Counted from the first letter of the stretch, positions 35,380-46,550 are shown. The stretch: 64,000 nt of DNA from Alcaligenes faecalis (GCF_041521385.1 NZ_CP168006.1:3084133-3148132), one strand, 5' to 3'. The notes: a model not told the origin generated them from the sequence alone. Made by a program: numbers and translations.

Positions 35380-38094
35380 ATGAAAGTATGGTTTAAGCGG
35401 GGCTTATTCAGCCTCGTCGTTTTAGCTATTGTCACGGTGGTAGGCGGGGCGATTTTCCTGCTGACATTCAATCCCAATTCGTACAAACAGAAGCTGGCTG
35501 ATATCGTCCAGCAAAAGTATCAACGTACGCTCAAGATTGACGGTGATATCGAACTTTCTTTATTTCCCCGCATCGGCCTGTCCGTGCAGGGGCTGTCCCT
35601 GTCTGACCGTAATTCGGACGATCCCTTCGCCTCTTTGGAAAGCGCCCGCTTTGCAGTGGCCCTTTGGCCTTTGATCAATAACCGTCTGGTGGTGGATCAT
35701 GTCGCTGTTACGGGTTTCAAGGCCTGGATTGTGCGCGATGAAGAAGGCAAGTTGAATTTTGACGACCTGCTGCAAGCGCCACCGGCGGGTCCGCAATTAC
35801 CTGTTGCCCGCTCCGGCGTGTCCTTGTTGCCTGCAGCTCAAGCTGCCGAGGCTCCACAGGAAAAACCCGTTGAGCCTGCACCTGAATCCTTGCCCGTCCC
35901 TGAATTGATTGCCAAGCGTTCCGGCAGCGAAACGGATTTCCAGATTGATATTGCGGGGCTGAGCCTGAAAGGTGGCGAGATCCATTACTTCAGCAAACGC
36001 AGCAATGTGATTGGTCGCCTGTTACAGCTGGAAGTCAATACGGGCCGCATGACCTTTGGGCAACCTTTTGATGTGGCTTTCAAGAGCCGCTTGTCGGGTG
36101 ACTATCCGGTGGCAGATGGTGTGCTGGAAGGGCAGGGGCAGTTAAGCCTGGACCCTGCTTCCAAATCCTATGGCGCACAAAAACTGAATGTGAGCTTTGT
36201 GGGTGATCTGGACGAGCTGCAGGCTCAAAGCCTGACGCTTAAGGGTAATGTGGCTTACAAATCCGCCCAGCGTCAGTTCAGCGCCACCAATCTGGATACA
36301 CAATTGCAAGGTCAGTGGCGGGGCGCTTACCCGGTCAGTGATCTGAGTGCATCATTGATCACCCCCAAGATGCAAATCGATAGCGTCAGCGATCTCGTGT
36401 CTTTTGAGAAGCTGGCTGTGCGAGTCCGTGGCAAGAACGAAGAGCAGGATCTGGATCTGGCCCTGGATGTGCCACGCATTCAGGTATCACCTGCCCAGGC
36501 TGAGGGCTCGCCTGTGGTTGCCAGCCTGAAAGTCAGCGGTCCCCGAGTGTTGGGCCTGGGTTTGACGCTGCAAGGTTTGTCCGGCAACAGCCAGGAACTG
36601 ATCTTTGAGCAGGCCAAGCTGGATGGTGCGATTAAACAAGGCAGCCGTGTCGCCCAGTTGAAAGCAAGTTCCCCCTTGCAGTGGCAACCTTCTAATGAAT
36701 GGCTGCGCTTGCCGGAGATTCAAGCCAATATTCGCGTTGAAGACCAAGCGGATGCAGGTAGTCGTTTTGAAATGCCAGTTACCGGTCAAGCCGACCTGAA
36801 CAAAGGCAAGCAGGAATACAGTGCGCAGTTAAGCAGTAGCACCGATCAGGCTCAAGGCAGTCTTGACGTGACCTTGCAAGACAAAGGCAAGGGGCCGTTG
36901 CTTGATGCCGTGCTGAAAGCTGACAAACTTGACCTGGACGAGCTGCGTTCGATTTTCTGGGCGACGGCCCCTGAGGTGGTGCCCGCAACCGAGCCGGAGC
37001 CCCAGGAGCAGGCACCAGCAGCCGCAGCCGGGCAGGAGTCTGTTGCACAGGATGGTGAGCAAGCCGAGCCGCCTAAGGCCGAACCGGCAGATGCCCAGCC
37101 ACCAGCAGAACAAGAGCCCGAAGTGACTTTGTCCTACGCATGGCTGGACAAGCTCAGTGTTGACCTGCGCTTTGAAATCGAAAAACTGCGCAGTCTGGGC
37201 GTGGTGATGGATCAGGTCAAGGCCCAGGTCAAGAACCAGGGCCAGTTGATTAATTTGTCACAGTTCACGGCACAGGCCTATGAAGGCCAGCTCCAGGCCA
37301 AGGCCAAGGTTGAGCCAGGCAAGCACTTTGAGCTGGGTTTGAAGCTGCAGCAAATGCAGGTCGGATCACTCTTGTTAGACGCTTTCGGCAATGATTATTT
37401 GGCAGGCAAGGGCAATGTGAGCCTGGATCTGAAGGCACAAGGTGCCACGCAACAAGAACGTCTGAATGCACTGCAGGGTGGCCTGACTGTTGATCTGCAT
37501 GATGGCAGTTGGCGCAGCGTAGACCTGGACCAAAGTGTGCGTGATATTAACGAGGCCGTACGCAATGCTTTTAGCGGCCAGATCCCTTTGTTGCTGCCCG
37601 AGTCCGACCCCTTGCGTCGTACGGTGTTGAACCGCTTGCAAGGCAGTTTGGATATCAAGCAAGGGCAAGCCACTTTCCGCAATTTGCGTGCGACGACGCC
37701 AATTTTGACCGTAACCGCGGCCAAAGGTGGCAAGCTGGATCTGGTGTCGCAGCAAGCGGATGTGACCTTGCAGGTGCGCTTGAATCGTAACAATTTAGAT
37801 GCCGAAGAGCGCAAGTCTTTCCAGGATCTGCGCAATGTGCTGATCCCTATCCATATCTCCGGCCCATGGACCGGGCTGTCCTACCAGATTCAGTGGAAGG
37901 ATATTGCCAGCAACTCCATCAAGAATGCACTGCAAGGCGGCTTGCTGGATTTATTGAGTCAGCAGGCCTCGGAAGCTCAAGCAGAACCCAAGGCTGATGT
38001 GAAATCCGAGGTGGAACAGATCATCAAGAAAGAGCTGCAAGATAAGGTCCCGCAGACCGTCGGTGAGGCCATGAAGCAATGGTTCAAGCCATGA
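35380..38094 (+). CDS. asmA: AsmA family protein
   Basis: 904 residues. An N-terminal membrane anchor (LFSLVVLAIVTVVGGAIFLL) is followed by the AsmA N-terminal domain (YQRTLKIDGDIELSLFPRIG, then LSVQGLSLSD). The C-terminal AsmA_2 region includes LDLKAQGATQQERLNALQGG and VTAAKGGKLDLVSQQADVTL. A low-complexity linker rich in Pro, Glu and Ala lies near residues 527-582. AsmA-like proteins are long beta-rich periplasmic proteins linked to outer-membrane lipid homeostasis and phospholipid transport. The next gene starts inside its stop codon (ATGA). Confidence 0.88.
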   Translation: MKVWFKRGLFSLVVLAIVTVVGGAIFLLTFNPNSYKQKLADIVQQKYQRTLKIDGDIELSLFPRIGLSVQGLSLSDRNSDDPFASLESARFAVALWPLINNRLVVDHVAVTGFKAWIVRDEEGKLNFDDLLQAPPAGPQLPVARSGVSLLPAAQAAEAPQEKPVEPAPESLPVPELIAKRSGSETDFQIDIAGLSLKGGEIHYFSKRSNVIGRLLQLEVNTGRMTFGQPFDVAFKSRLSGDYPVADGVLEGQGQLSLDPASKSYGAQKLNVSFVGDLDELQAQSLTLKGNVAYKSAQRQFSATNLDTQLQGQWRGAYPVSDLSASLITPKMQIDSVSDLVSFEKLAVRVRGKNEEQDLDLALDVPRIQVSPAQAEGSPVVASLKVSGPRVLGLGLTLQGLSGNSQELIFEQAKLDGAIKQGSRVAQLKASSPLQWQPSNEWLRLPEIQANIRVEDQADAGSRFEMPVTGQADLNKGKQEYSAQLSSSTDQAQGSLDVTLQDKGKGPLLDAVLKADKLDLDELRSIFWATAPEVVPATEPEPQEQAPAAAAGQESVAQDGEQAEPPKAEPADAQPPAEQEPEVTLSYAWLDKLSVDLRFEIEKLRSLGVVMDQVKAQVKNQGQLINLSQFTAQAYEGQLQAKAKVEPGKHFELGLKLQQMQVGSLLLDAFGNDYLAGKGNVSLDLKAQGATQQERLNALQGGLTVDLHDGSWRSVDLDQSVRDINEAVRNAFSGQIPLLLPESDPLRRTVLNRLQGSLDIKQGQATFRNLRATTPILTVTAAKGGKLDLVSQQADVTLQVRLNRNNLDAEERKSFQDLRNVLIPIHISGPWTGLSYQIQWKDIASNSIKNALQGGLLDLLSQQASEAQAEPKADVKSEVEQIIKKELQDKVPQTVGEAMKQWFKP

Positions 38095-38483
38095 GCATGG
38101 GGGGCGCGGTGAATTTGCCTCTAAAGACGGTTTACCTGTTGCAAGGGGGGCCAGCCCTCAGTGGTGACAAGGCGCTGGCCTGCCAGGGACGTTGGGTGTT
38201 GGGGAACGATCAGGGGCAGGTTCTGACTGCTGACGCGTTGCCTGCTTTGGCTGGGTTAGGCATGGAGTTGCGTTTTGGTCAGTTGGTGCTGCGCGCTCCC
38301 GGCATGCTGCGTCTGGATATTGAGGTGGATGTCATCGAAGATGATCCTGATTCTTTTTCCCTGTGGCAGGAAAATGGTCAGACTGTGCAATTGGTGGACG
38401 AGGGGGATTTGCCGGCACAATGGTTCAGCCGTTACACAGGCCAGCCCTTGCGGTTGCTAAAGCGTTTGCCGCAGGCTGACTAA
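38091..38483 (+). CDS. Stand-alone MOSC N-terminal-type beta-barrel protein
   Basis: 130 residues from ATG 38091, overlapping the asmA stop. The sequence (VYLLQGGPALSGDKALACQG, GQVLTADALPALAGL, LVLRAPGMLRLDI, WFSRYTGQPLRLLKRLP) follows the plan of the MOSC N-terminal domain that precedes MOSC catalytic domains in molybdenum-sulfurase-related proteins. The catalytic MOSC domain with its cysteine is absent and the frame ends normally before a terminator. It may be a small binding protein. The family call is moderate; the link to AsmA is only co-translation. Confidence 0.5.
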   Translation: MSMGGAVNLPLKTVYLLQGGPALSGDKALACQGRWVLGNDQGQVLTADALPALAGLGMELRFGQLVLRAPGMLRLDIEVDVIEDDPDSFSLWQENGQTVQLVDEGDLPAQWFSRYTGQPLRLLKRLPQAD

Positions 38484-38512
38484 GTCTCCTGCGCTGCGAC
38501 CCTACCTACCAC

Positions 38513-38540
38513 AAGCCCTGCTTAGAGCAGGGCTTTTTTA
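38513..38540 (+). terminator. Rho-independent terminator
   Basis: Stem AAGCCCTGC/GCAGGGCTT with loop TTAGA and a following T run, 30 bases after the MOSC_N-like gene and just before the convergent ferredoxin gene. Confidence 0.88.
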
Positions 38541-38546
38541 TTCTGC

Positions 38547-38804
38547 TTATGTCGTAGGTTCGGATTGCAGTCGGTGATAGCGGGCAAGCAGCGTTTCCTG
38601 GCTTTCCTGGTGTTGGGGGTGAACCTCGATGCATTCGACCGGGCACACCACCACGCATTGCGGCTCGTCAAAGTGACCGACGCATTCTGTGCACAGGTTA
38701 GGATTGATCTCGTAGATCTCTTCACCCATGTAAATAGCCAGATTGGGGCACTGCGGCTCACAAACGTCGCAGTTAATGCATTCTTCTGTAATGTGCAGTG
38801 CCAT
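38547..38804 (-). CDS. yfhL: YfhL-type 4Fe-4S dicluster ferredoxin
   Basis: 85 residues with two cysteine sets: CINCDVCEPQCP for one [4Fe-4S] cluster, and CTECVGHFDEPQCVVVCPVEC, with the longer CxxC-x8-CxxxC spacing, for the other. This is the YfhL/Fdx family of small bacterial ferredoxins. It is cytoplasmic and an electron carrier of unknown partner. It lies 85 bases downstream of coaD on the same strand and may share its transcript, as is often seen in beta-proteobacteria. Confidence 0.92.
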   Translation of the reverse strand: MALHITEECINCDVCEPQCPNLAIYMGEEIYEINPNLCTECVGHFDEPQCVVVCPVECIEVHPQHQESQETLLARYHRLQSEPTT

Positions 38805-38889
38805 AGCGCAGTGTCCTGATAAGCGTGGTCCTTGGATTTGACCAGTCGGTCACCCTACAGTGTAGTACGGACCGTTGTACAGGGCGAGT

Positions 38890-40046
<1,157 letters not shown>

Positions 40047-40101
40047 GGGCACTTTGATCGGATAATGTGGTCATTCAACAGAATTTTCTAGTGTAAATCG
40101 T

Positions 40102-41592
40102 ATGTTCAGTTTTTTTAAAAGAAAGAAGGCCAAGCCAGAGCCACAAGTCACTCAAACGGAGCTGACCGAGCCGCTTTCTCCTGCCCCGTCCGAGGTTGAC
40201 GCGGCAGACGCATCCCCTGCGGTATCGCAAGAGCACAGTGCACCGGTTCAAACGCCGGTGACTCCGCCGGCGGTGGCTTTGGATCGCCAGCCAGCCAGCC
40301 AGGCTGAACATCGCGCTGCTCCGGAGTCTACGCCCACACGGTCAGAGGTGCCACAACCGGCCCCGGCCAGTATTCCTACACCAGAGCCTGCACGTGTCTA
40401 CGAGCCGGAAGTACAGCCTGCACCTGAACCCGTTCGTACTCCTGAACCGGAAGTACAGCCTGTGCCGCAGCCAAGTCGTGCTCCGGAGCCCGAGGTCGAA
40501 CCTGTGCCTGAACCCGAGGTGCAGCCGATTCCCGAGCCGGTGCCGCAGCCAGAACCTGAGGTACAGCCGACTCCCGAACCGGAACCAGAGATTGTTCCAG
40601 TTCCTGCTCCACCGCCTGAACCAGTACCTGCTCCGGCTCCAGAGCCAGAAGCCGCCGCGCCTGTGGTGAAAACCTCCTGGATGGCTCGCCTGAAGCAAGG
40701 CTTGTCTCGCACAGGCCAAAGCCTGAGCAGTCTGTTCGTCGGTGCCAAGGTCGATGAAACACTGTTCGAGGAACTGGAAGACGCCTTGCTCATGGCGGAT
40801 GCCGGTGTGGAGGCGACCGAGAAACTGATTACCGCCTTGCGTGCCCGGGTTCGCAAGGAAAAAGTCAGCGATGCGGCCCAGGTCAAACAAATTCTGTGCG
40901 ACATCCTGACCGATCACTTGAAGCCCTTGGAGAAATCCTTTCCTCTGGAATCGAGCAAACCGCTGGTGGTCATGATTGCCGGGGTGAACGGTGCAGGTAA
41001 AACCACGTCTATCGGTAAGTTAGCCCATACTTTCCAGGAGCAGGGGGCAAAGGTCTTGTTGGCTGCCGGTGATACGTTTCGCGCTGCCGCTCGTGAACAG
41101 TTGATTGAGTGGGGTTCGCGCAATAATGTCAGCGTTATTGCTCAAGATGGTGGCGACCCTGCCGCGGTGGCTTTTGATGCTGTACATGCAGGTCGTGCTC
41201 GCGATATGGGGGTGGTCATGGTCGATACCGCAGGCCGCTTGCCCACTCAACTGCACTTGATGGAAGAACTCAAGAAGATCAAGCGTGTCATCGGCAAGGC
41301 CGATGGTCAGGCTCCCCATGAAATTCTTTTGGTTGTGGACGGCAACACCGGCCAGAACGCCATTTCCCAGATTCGTGCCTTTGATGCGGCCTTGGGGCTG
41401 ACTGGCCTGGTTGTCACCAAGCTGGACGGTACGGCCAAAGGCGGTACGCTGGCCGCCGTTGCTGCCTGTGCTCAGGGCGTGCGTCCTATTCCGGTGTACT
41501 GGATTGGTGTGGGCGAGGGCATGCAGGACCTGCAGGCCTTTGTGGCTCGTGAATTTGCATCGGCCTTGCTGGGCATGAACGCATCAGAATGA
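40102..41592 (+). CDS. ftsY: Signal recognition particle receptor FtsY
   Basis: 496 residues. The C-terminal NG domain (about 195-490) has [20 protein letters not shown] (P-loop), [34 protein letters not shown] and [10 protein letters not shown], the SRP GTPase motifs. Residues about 60-185 are an acidic Pro-Glu-Val repeat built on PEPEVQP-like units, in place of the acidic A domain. FtsY docks ribosome-SRP complexes at the inner membrane for co-translational insertion. The repeat region could vary in length between strains. Confidence 0.95.
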   Translation: MFSFFKRKKAKPEPQVTQTELTEPLSPAPSEVDAADASPAVSQEHSAPVQTPVTPPAVALDRQPASQAEHRAAPESTPTRSEVPQPAPASIPTPEPARVYEPEVQPAPEPVRTPEPEVQPVPQPSRAPEPEVEPVPEPEVQPIPEPVPQPEPEVQPTPEPEPEIVPVPAPPPEPVPAPAPEPEAAAPVVKTSWMARLKQGLSRTGQSLSSLFVGAKVDETLFEELEDALLMADAGVEATEKLITALRARVRKEKVSDAAQVKQILCDILTDHLKPLEKSFPLESSKPLVVMIAGVNGAGKTTSIGKLAHTFQEQGAKVLLAAGDTFRAAAREQLIEWGSRNNVSVIAQDGGDPAAVAFDAVHAGRARDMGVVMVDTAGRLPTQLHLMEELKKIKRVIGKADGQAPHEILLVVDGNTGQNAISQIRAFDAALGLTGLVVTKLDGTAKGGTLAAVAACAQGVRPIPVYWIGVGEGMQDLQAFVAREFASALLGMNASE

Positions 41593-41597
41593 AACTA

Positions 41598-41636
41598 CAA
41601 GGCCTGAGTCCGGTGCCATACCGAATTCAGGTCTTG
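41598..41636 (+). terminator. Hairpin after ftsY
   Basis: CAAGGCCTGA/TCAGGTCTTG (one G-U) with an inner CGGT/ACCG stem, five bases after the ftsY stop. There is no T run directly after; a second A/T-rich inverted repeat (GCTTTTTT ... AAAAAAGC, about 41684-41719) follows and may assist. Confidence 0.5.
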
Positions 41637-41776
41637 ACTACCTAATCTGTGACCGTCCAACTGATGGGGGAGCCGTTCATATCGCCGCTTTTTTATTTCT
41701 GGATCGTCGAAGAAAAAAGCGTCACGTAGTGGCAAGCAAAGGCACAGTGTGTGTGGGCTTTTAGTGTGTTTGGCGC

Positions 41777-43306
41777 TTAGCGTCGCAGAAGTTCTGTTTG
41801 CGGCTGATGCTGGTCCAGGGCGTTCAGGGCATGCTGTGCATGAGCCGCACGACCTTGGCGGGCGTGGGTCAGCCAGTCCCGTGCAAACTGCGCCTGCTCG
41901 GGGTTGGCCGCATGTTGGGCATACCAATCCAGTGCCACGTCTACATCAGTGACGGCACCAATCAAGGCCTGGCACTCGCGCAGCACTTTGTGCAACCCCT
42001 GTTTATCGGCTGCGCTGGGCAAAAACTCCAGGCAGTAACGCAGGCTCTTGATTCGGTTGCGCAGGCGGTGCTGCTTGTCCTGGCTGATCTGCGCAAAGCG
42101 TTGGCTGCGTAGTTGAATTGTCTGGAACCAGCGGCTGATACGCGCTTCGATCAAATACTCGGGCTGAGGCACACCGTGTAGTTCCAGCGTGGGGCCGCAG
42201 ATCAGGCTTTGCAGGTTACTCAATAGCAAGGACTGGAATTCAGCGGCACTGGCCAGTTGCACCGGGTCGTGCTCCAGGTGGGCTGGCGTTGGCTCGGGGG
42301 CCGGACCGGGCATGCCCGCTTTCAGCAAAAGGGGGGTAATCTCCAGTTGAACCAGATCATGGTCGCGTGCCTGACCAAACAGGCCGAAATAATGCGTTAG
42401 ACGAGTATTGGCATAGCCTTCGCTGGCCGATAGCCACATTTTGAACAACTTGCGGCAAGAGCGCAGGCGGCGCAGACCTACACGCATCAAGGCCAGATAG
42501 TCGGCCTGTCGGGAAGAGTCTGGACGTATGCCATCCACGCCTGCCAGCAAAGCCGCGTTACGAATGACCTGCTCCAGACTCATGGTGGCGCTCAGGCTGT
42601 AGAACTGTTCCAAGTCCTCTGTGTCGACAAAATGCGGTTTGGGTAAATCGTAGGCTTTGCGCGTCAAGGCGGCTGCCACTTTTTCTGGCGACAGATCCAG
42701 GTTTTCGGATTTCGCGCGGCGACGATCCACCAGACTGGCCAGCGCGTCGCCGCGTTCAGATTTACTGCGCATCTCCAGAATCAGGCCATGCTTGTACAGC
42801 CAGCGTTGGCCAACTTCAAACATGGTCAGGCTCTCGCCGCTGATCAGCTCAATTTCCAGCTCGTTCACCGGTAGTGTCAAACCATCGGATTCGATGTGGC
42901 CTACGTCGTAAGCCAGTTCCAGCGTTGACTGGCCTTGTTTGATCAGGGCCAGTTCGCGCTGGATTCGGGTTTGATAGCGGGCTTGAATCTGATCCGCGTA
43001 ACGAGCCAACGGGGCCTGGGCAGGCGTGCCCTGGTACAGATTCAGGTCCAGTTCCGGGCCAGGGCGGGGGTGATTGATTTCTATGCGGGACAGGGTGTCA
43101 GGACCGGGCAGTTTGACGGTTTGAACCCACTGTTCGCCTTCTTTGCGCAGTCTTAGGGCGATACTCGAGCGCGCCAAATCGCGTTCGGGCGTGTCAAAGT
43201 AAATGGCATTTAACGTAATGCTCCCCGTGCGTACCGCGCCAAAGGCGGTCAGCAAACCGGGGCGGGCATTCTCGGGTACAAAAAATTTCAGTTCTTGTTC
43301 TAGCAC
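41777..43306 (-). CDS. CYTH and CHAD domain protein, probable inorganic triphosphatase
   Basis: 509 residues. The N-terminal CYTH domain starts with MLEQELKFFV (the ExExK-type signature appears as EQELK) and continues with NAIYFDTPERDLARSSIALR, then LRKEGEQWVQTVKLPG. The C-terminal ~260 residues are a CHAD helical domain rich in conserved histidines and basic residues (LMRVGLRRLRSCRKLF, THYFGLFGQARDHD, RNRIKSLRYCLEFL). CYTH proteins of this type hydrolyse triphosphate in a metal-dependent tunnel; CHAD domains bind polyphosphate. It is a single-gene unit, convergent with ftsY. Confidence 0.9.
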   Translation of the reverse strand: MLEQELKFFVPENARPGLLTAFGAVRTGSITLNAIYFDTPERDLARSSIALRLRKEGEQWVQTVKLPGPDTLSRIEINHPRPGPELDLNLYQGTPAQAPLARYADQIQARYQTRIQRELALIKQGQSTLELAYDVGHIESDGLTLPVNELEIELISGESLTMFEVGQRWLYKHGLILEMRSKSERGDALASLVDRRRAKSENLDLSPEKVAAALTRKAYDLPKPHFVDTEDLEQFYSLSATMSLEQVIRNAALLAGVDGIRPDSSRQADYLALMRVGLRRLRSCRKLFKMWLSASEGYANTRLTHYFGLFGQARDHDLVQLEITPLLLKAGMPGPAPEPTPAHLEHDPVQLASAAEFQSLLLSNLQSLICGPTLELHGVPQPEYLIEARISRWFQTIQLRSQRFAQISQDKQHRLRNRIKSLRYCLEFLPSAADKQGLHKVLRECQALIGAVTDVDVALDWYAQHAANPEQAQFARDWLTHARQGRAAHAQHALNALDQHQPQTELLRR

Positions 43307-43413
43307 AGCATCGCACTCGAGAAATCACCTGCAACAGGTGGGCGGATAAAACGATTATTTTGCATGTAAACCCGTCAAACTTGAAGTAGCGACACCCCTA
43401 TAAGTGTGTGCAG

Positions 43414-44253
43414 TCATGTCAAGTTTGATAAAGGTGGGGTGCCCAGTGGTTCGCGCCAGCCCAATTGATGCGAAATACTGTTGGCGCATTGTCGCAATTG
43501 GGCCAGGATGGGGCTGTCGATACTGGCATCAAACAATGTGCTGGGGCCCAGGCTGGTCAGGGCCAGCACAATCTGGCCGGAGTGATCAAACACGGGGACG
43601 GACAGGGCATCAATACCGGGCAAGGGGTTGCCCAGTGCCTGTGCCACGCCTTGCTCACGGATTTTTTCCAGCATGGCCGCCAGCTCTTTGGGGCTGGGAC
43701 GCAACGGGCTGATACTGGTGACAACAGCGCTGTCGCCCGCTTCACGTTCAATATAGTGGCGGGCCACTTCCGGGGGCAGCCAGGCGGCAAAGACGTGGCC
43801 GGTGGCCGTATGCAACATGGACATCACCGTGCCGCAGCGCATGTTCACGTGGACCGGGTAGCTGGCTTCGCTGATATGAACCATGGTGGGGCCGTGTGAG
43901 CCCAGCACCGCCAAACCCAGGGTATGCCCAATGCGCGAGGCCCAGGCTTGAACCAGAGGCAGGGCGATCTTGACCGGGTTCTGGCTTTGCAGGCTGACCA
44001 GACCCATCTGCAAGGCAAAAGGTCCCAGCTCGTACAGTCCGGTCGTGGGCGCCTGCTGAACCAGTCCTACATTGGTAAAGCTGACCAGATAAGGGTGGGC
44101 CTTGGCCGAACTCATTCCCGCTTGAGTGGCCAGGTCACGCAACATCATGGGCTGTCCGCTGTCCACCAGTACTTTCAACAGGCCAAAACCTGTTTCAATG
44201 GATTGGATACGACGACGTTTTTCGTCCAGCGCAGGCAAAATGGGGTCGGTCAT
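43414..44253 (-). CDS. IclR-family transcriptional regulator
   Basis: 279 residues: an N-terminal winged helix (IQSIETGFGLLKVLVDSGQP, then MMLRDLATQAGMSSAKAHPY) and a C-terminal IclR effector domain (MLHTATGHVFAAWLPPEVAR; NPLPGIDALSVPVFDHSGQI). It probably senses a small organic acid. It is divergent from ribB with 115 bases between, and no catabolic operon is adjacent, so its target is unknown. TCAAACTTGA and TCAAGTTTGA (43375-43384 and 43419-43428) form an inverted repeat around its 3' end that may act as a terminator. Confidence 0.88.
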   Translation of the reverse strand: MTDPILPALDEKRRRIQSIETGFGLLKVLVDSGQPMMLRDLATQAGMSSAKAHPYLVSFTNVGLVQQAPTTGLYELGPFALQMGLVSLQSQNPVKIALPLVQAWASRIGHTLGLAVLGSHGPTMVHISEASYPVHVNMRCGTVMSMLHTATGHVFAAWLPPEVARHYIEREAGDSAVVTSISPLRPSPKELAAMLEKIREQGVAQALGNPLPGIDALSVPVFDHSGQIVLALTSLGPSTLFDASIDSPILAQLRQCANSISHQLGWREPLGTPPLSNLT

Positions 44254-44368
44254 AGAGGTTGGGGGCGGTTTGGTATGGTCTTCAAGTGTACCGACTAATG
44301 AAGCTGCCCGCCGTGGCCTGGGTGTCGTAAAATGGCCTTAATTATTATCTGTCTGAGCAAAGAGCACG

Positions 44369-45535
44369 ATGAATCAAGAAATTCAGTCCGACGCTGGTCA
44401 ACTGGGCGCCAGTCCAATCGCTCCCGTTCCAGAGATTGTGGAAGAGCTGCGCGCAGGGCGCATGGTTATTCTGGTTGATGAAGAGGACCGTGAAAACGAA
44501 GGTGACCTGGTCATGGCCGCCGAGTTCGTGAATGCCGAAGCGATCAACTTCATGGTGACGCATGGTCGTGGCTTGGTTTGCCTGACCCTGACCGAAGAGC
44601 GTTGCCGCCAACTGGATCTGCCTTTGATGGCCACCCGCAACGGCACGCGTTTTGGCACCAACTTTACGGTATCGATTGAAGCGGCGGAAGGTGTGGAAAC
44701 CGGTATTTCCGCTGCTGACCGTGCCCGCACCGTGCAAGCGGCTGTGGCCCGTGATGCCCGCCCAATTGATCTGGTGCAGCCCGGTCACATTTTTCCGTTG
44801 AAGGCAGCCAAAGGTGGCGTGCTGGTGCGTGCCGGTCATACCGAAGCGGGCTGTGACTTGACGGCGATGGCGGGTTTGACGCCGGCTGCTGTCATTTGCG
44901 AAGTGCTCAATCCTGACGGCACCATGGCGCGCTTGCCGGATTTGCTGGTCTTTGCTCGTGAACATGGCATCAAGGTTGGCACGATTGCGGATCTGATCCA
45001 GTACCGTAGCGAGCACGAGTCCATGATCGAGCGTTTGCACAAGAAACCCGTCAAGACTCCTTATGGCGATTTTGAGTGCCACGCCTACCGGGACCTGTCT
45101 TCCGGTGGTTTGCATCTGGCGCTGGTGCACGGTGAAATCAGCCCCGAAGTGGAAACTCTGGTCCGTGTGCATGAACCGACTACTGTGCTCGATGTCTTGA
45201 TTGAGGGCGATGTGGGCCACAGCTGGACCCTGCCCACTGCGCTGCGTACCGTGGCCAAATCCGACAGCGGTGTGGTGTTGTTGATGAATTGCCAGAACTC
45301 CGAGGAAGAGAGTTTTGAGCAGATCCAGGCTTGGGGGGCAGACAGTCCAGCCCAGGCGCCACGCGGTCGTCCTAGCCGCAACGATCTGCGCACCTACGGA
45401 ATTGGTGCACAAATTTTGCGTGACCTCAATGTCGGCAAGGCCCGTTTGATGTCACGACCACGTAAAATGCCAAGCATGGCCGGGTTTGCATTGACCGTGA
45501 CGGGTTACCATAGCGAACCAGATTCTCAATCCTAA
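44369..45535 (+). CDS. ribB: 3,4-dihydroxy-2-butanone-4-phosphate synthase with decayed GTP cyclohydrolase II domain
   Basis: 388 residues. Residues 1-~220 are a complete RibB domain: [17 protein letters not shown] (active-site acidic loop), [30 protein letters not shown], and [16 protein letters not shown]. Residues ~225-385 align with GTP cyclohydrolase II, but the three zinc cysteines (normally GxxCxSE and RCDC) and the GTP-binding arginines are absent, so only RibB activity is expected. This RibBX form is common in beta-proteobacteria. It makes the four-carbon precursor of riboflavin and is followed 14 bases later by ribH. No FMN riboswitch is visible in the 115-base leader. Confidence 0.9.
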   Translation: MNQEIQSDAGQLGASPIAPVPEIVEELRAGRMVILVDEEDRENEGDLVMAAEFVNAEAINFMVTHGRGLVCLTLTEERCRQLDLPLMATRNGTRFGTNFTVSIEAAEGVETGISAADRARTVQAAVARDARPIDLVQPGHIFPLKAAKGGVLVRAGHTEAGCDLTAMAGLTPAAVICEVLNPDGTMARLPDLLVFAREHGIKVGTIADLIQYRSEHESMIERLHKKPVKTPYGDFECHAYRDLSSGGLHLALVHGEISPEVETLVRVHEPTTVLDVLIEGDVGHSWTLPTALRTVAKSDSGVVLLMNCQNSEEESFEQIQAWGADSPAQAPRGRPSRNDLRTYGIGAQILRDLNVGKARLMSRPRKMPSMAGFALTVTGYHSEPDSQS

Positions 45536-45549
45536 GCGGAGCTTCCAAC

Positions 45550-46068
45550 ATGAATCCTTACATTGTTACCCCTGACCTGAATGGGGAAGGTCTGCACATT
45601 GGTATTGTGCGTGCACGTTTCAACGAGTCTATCGGTCTGGCCGAGTTGGAAGCCTGCCTCAAAGAGCTGGAAGCGTTGGGCGTGGACGAGCGCGATGTGA
45701 CCGTTCTGTCCGTACCTGGCGCACTGGAATTGGGTATTACTCTGGGTCAGATGGCCGAAACCGGCGAGTTTGATGCCCTGATCGCTCTGGGCGCTGTTAT
45801 CCGCGGCGACACCTACCACTTTGAAGTGGTCAGCAATGAGAGTGCGTCGGCCATTACTCAAGTCTCGCTGGCAACCGGCATTCCTGTTGCCAACGGTGTA
45901 CTGACCACCAACACAGATGAACAAGCCGAAGTTCGTGCTGCTGAAAAAGGTCGCGATTGCGCCCGTACAGCGGTCGAGCTGGGCAATCTTATCGCTGTCC
46001 TCGAACCCGAGCTGGACGACGATGAGGACGAAGATTACGAGGACGAAGATCTTGACGACGACAAATAA
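45550..46068 (+). CDS. ribH: 6,7-dimethyl-8-ribityllumazine synthase with acidic tail
   Basis: 172 residues. [20 protein letters not shown], then [40 protein letters not shown] and [20 protein letters not shown] are the lumazine synthase blocks, with the catalytic His in DTYHFE. The protein ends in about 20 mainly Asp/Glu residues (starting [18 protein letters not shown]), longer than the usual RibH end. It condenses the RibB product with the ribityl-pyrimidine. GGAG lies nine bases before the ATG. The nusB gene begins within its tail. Confidence 0.95.
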   Translation: MNPYIVTPDLNGEGLHIGIVRARFNESIGLAELEACLKELEALGVDERDVTVLSVPGALELGITLGQMAETGEFDALIALGAVIRGDTYHFEVVSNESASAITQVSLATGIPVANGVLTTNTDEQAEVRAAEKGRDCARTAVELGNLIAVLEPELDDDEDEDYEDEDLDDDK

Positions 46069-46537
46069 AGTCCCGGCCAGCAAGGCCAACGGACGATCCG
46101 CGCGCCGCCGCTCGCGCGAATTTGCCCTGCAGGGCATTTACTCCTGGCTTTTGCGAGGCTCTGATGGCTTGCAGGAGGCCACCTCCATCGACGCTCATAT
46201 TCGGGGCGACGAGGAGTTTGGTGAAGCCGATGCCGCTTGGTTCAAAACCTTGCTGTTTGGCGTCATGCGCGAAGCCCCCGTGCTGCGCGAACGCTTTTTG
46301 CCTTATGTTGACCGCCCTTTGGAAGAGCTCTCTCCCATCGAACACGGCATCTTGCTGATTGGCAGCTACGAACTGGTGCATCACGTTGAAGTGCCTTACC
46401 GCGTTGCCATTAACGAAGCCGTCGAACTGGCCAAGTCCTTTGGCGGTACGGACGGTTTCAAATTCGTGAACGGCGTGCTGGACAAACTGGCCGCCGACGT
46501 ACGCGCACCGGAAGTTGCCAAGCAGGCCCGCCGCTAA
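46052..46537 (+). CDS. nusB: Transcription antitermination factor NusB
   Basis: 161 residues from TTG 46052, overlapping the end of ribH by 17 bases. GAGGA eight bases before the TTG is the best ribosome site; an in-frame ATG at 46022 adds ten residues but has no clear site. [72 protein letters not shown] and [10 protein letters not shown] are the NusB motifs. NusB with NusE binds boxA RNA in rRNA antitermination. The ribH-nusB-thiL order is widely conserved. Confidence 0.9.
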   Translation: MTTTNKVPASKANGRSARRRSREFALQGIYSWLLRGSDGLQEATSIDAHIRGDEEFGEADAAWFKTLLFGVMREAPVLRERFLPYVDRPLEELSPIEHGILLIGSYELVHHVEVPYRVAINEAVELAKSFGGTDGFKFVNGVLDKLAADVRAPEVAKQARR

Positions 46538-46550
46538 AACGGGGCGTGCC

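Noticed and set aside
44254..44368. FMN riboswitch upstream of ribB.
   Set aside because: The 115-base leader is too short and has none of the conserved RFN helices.
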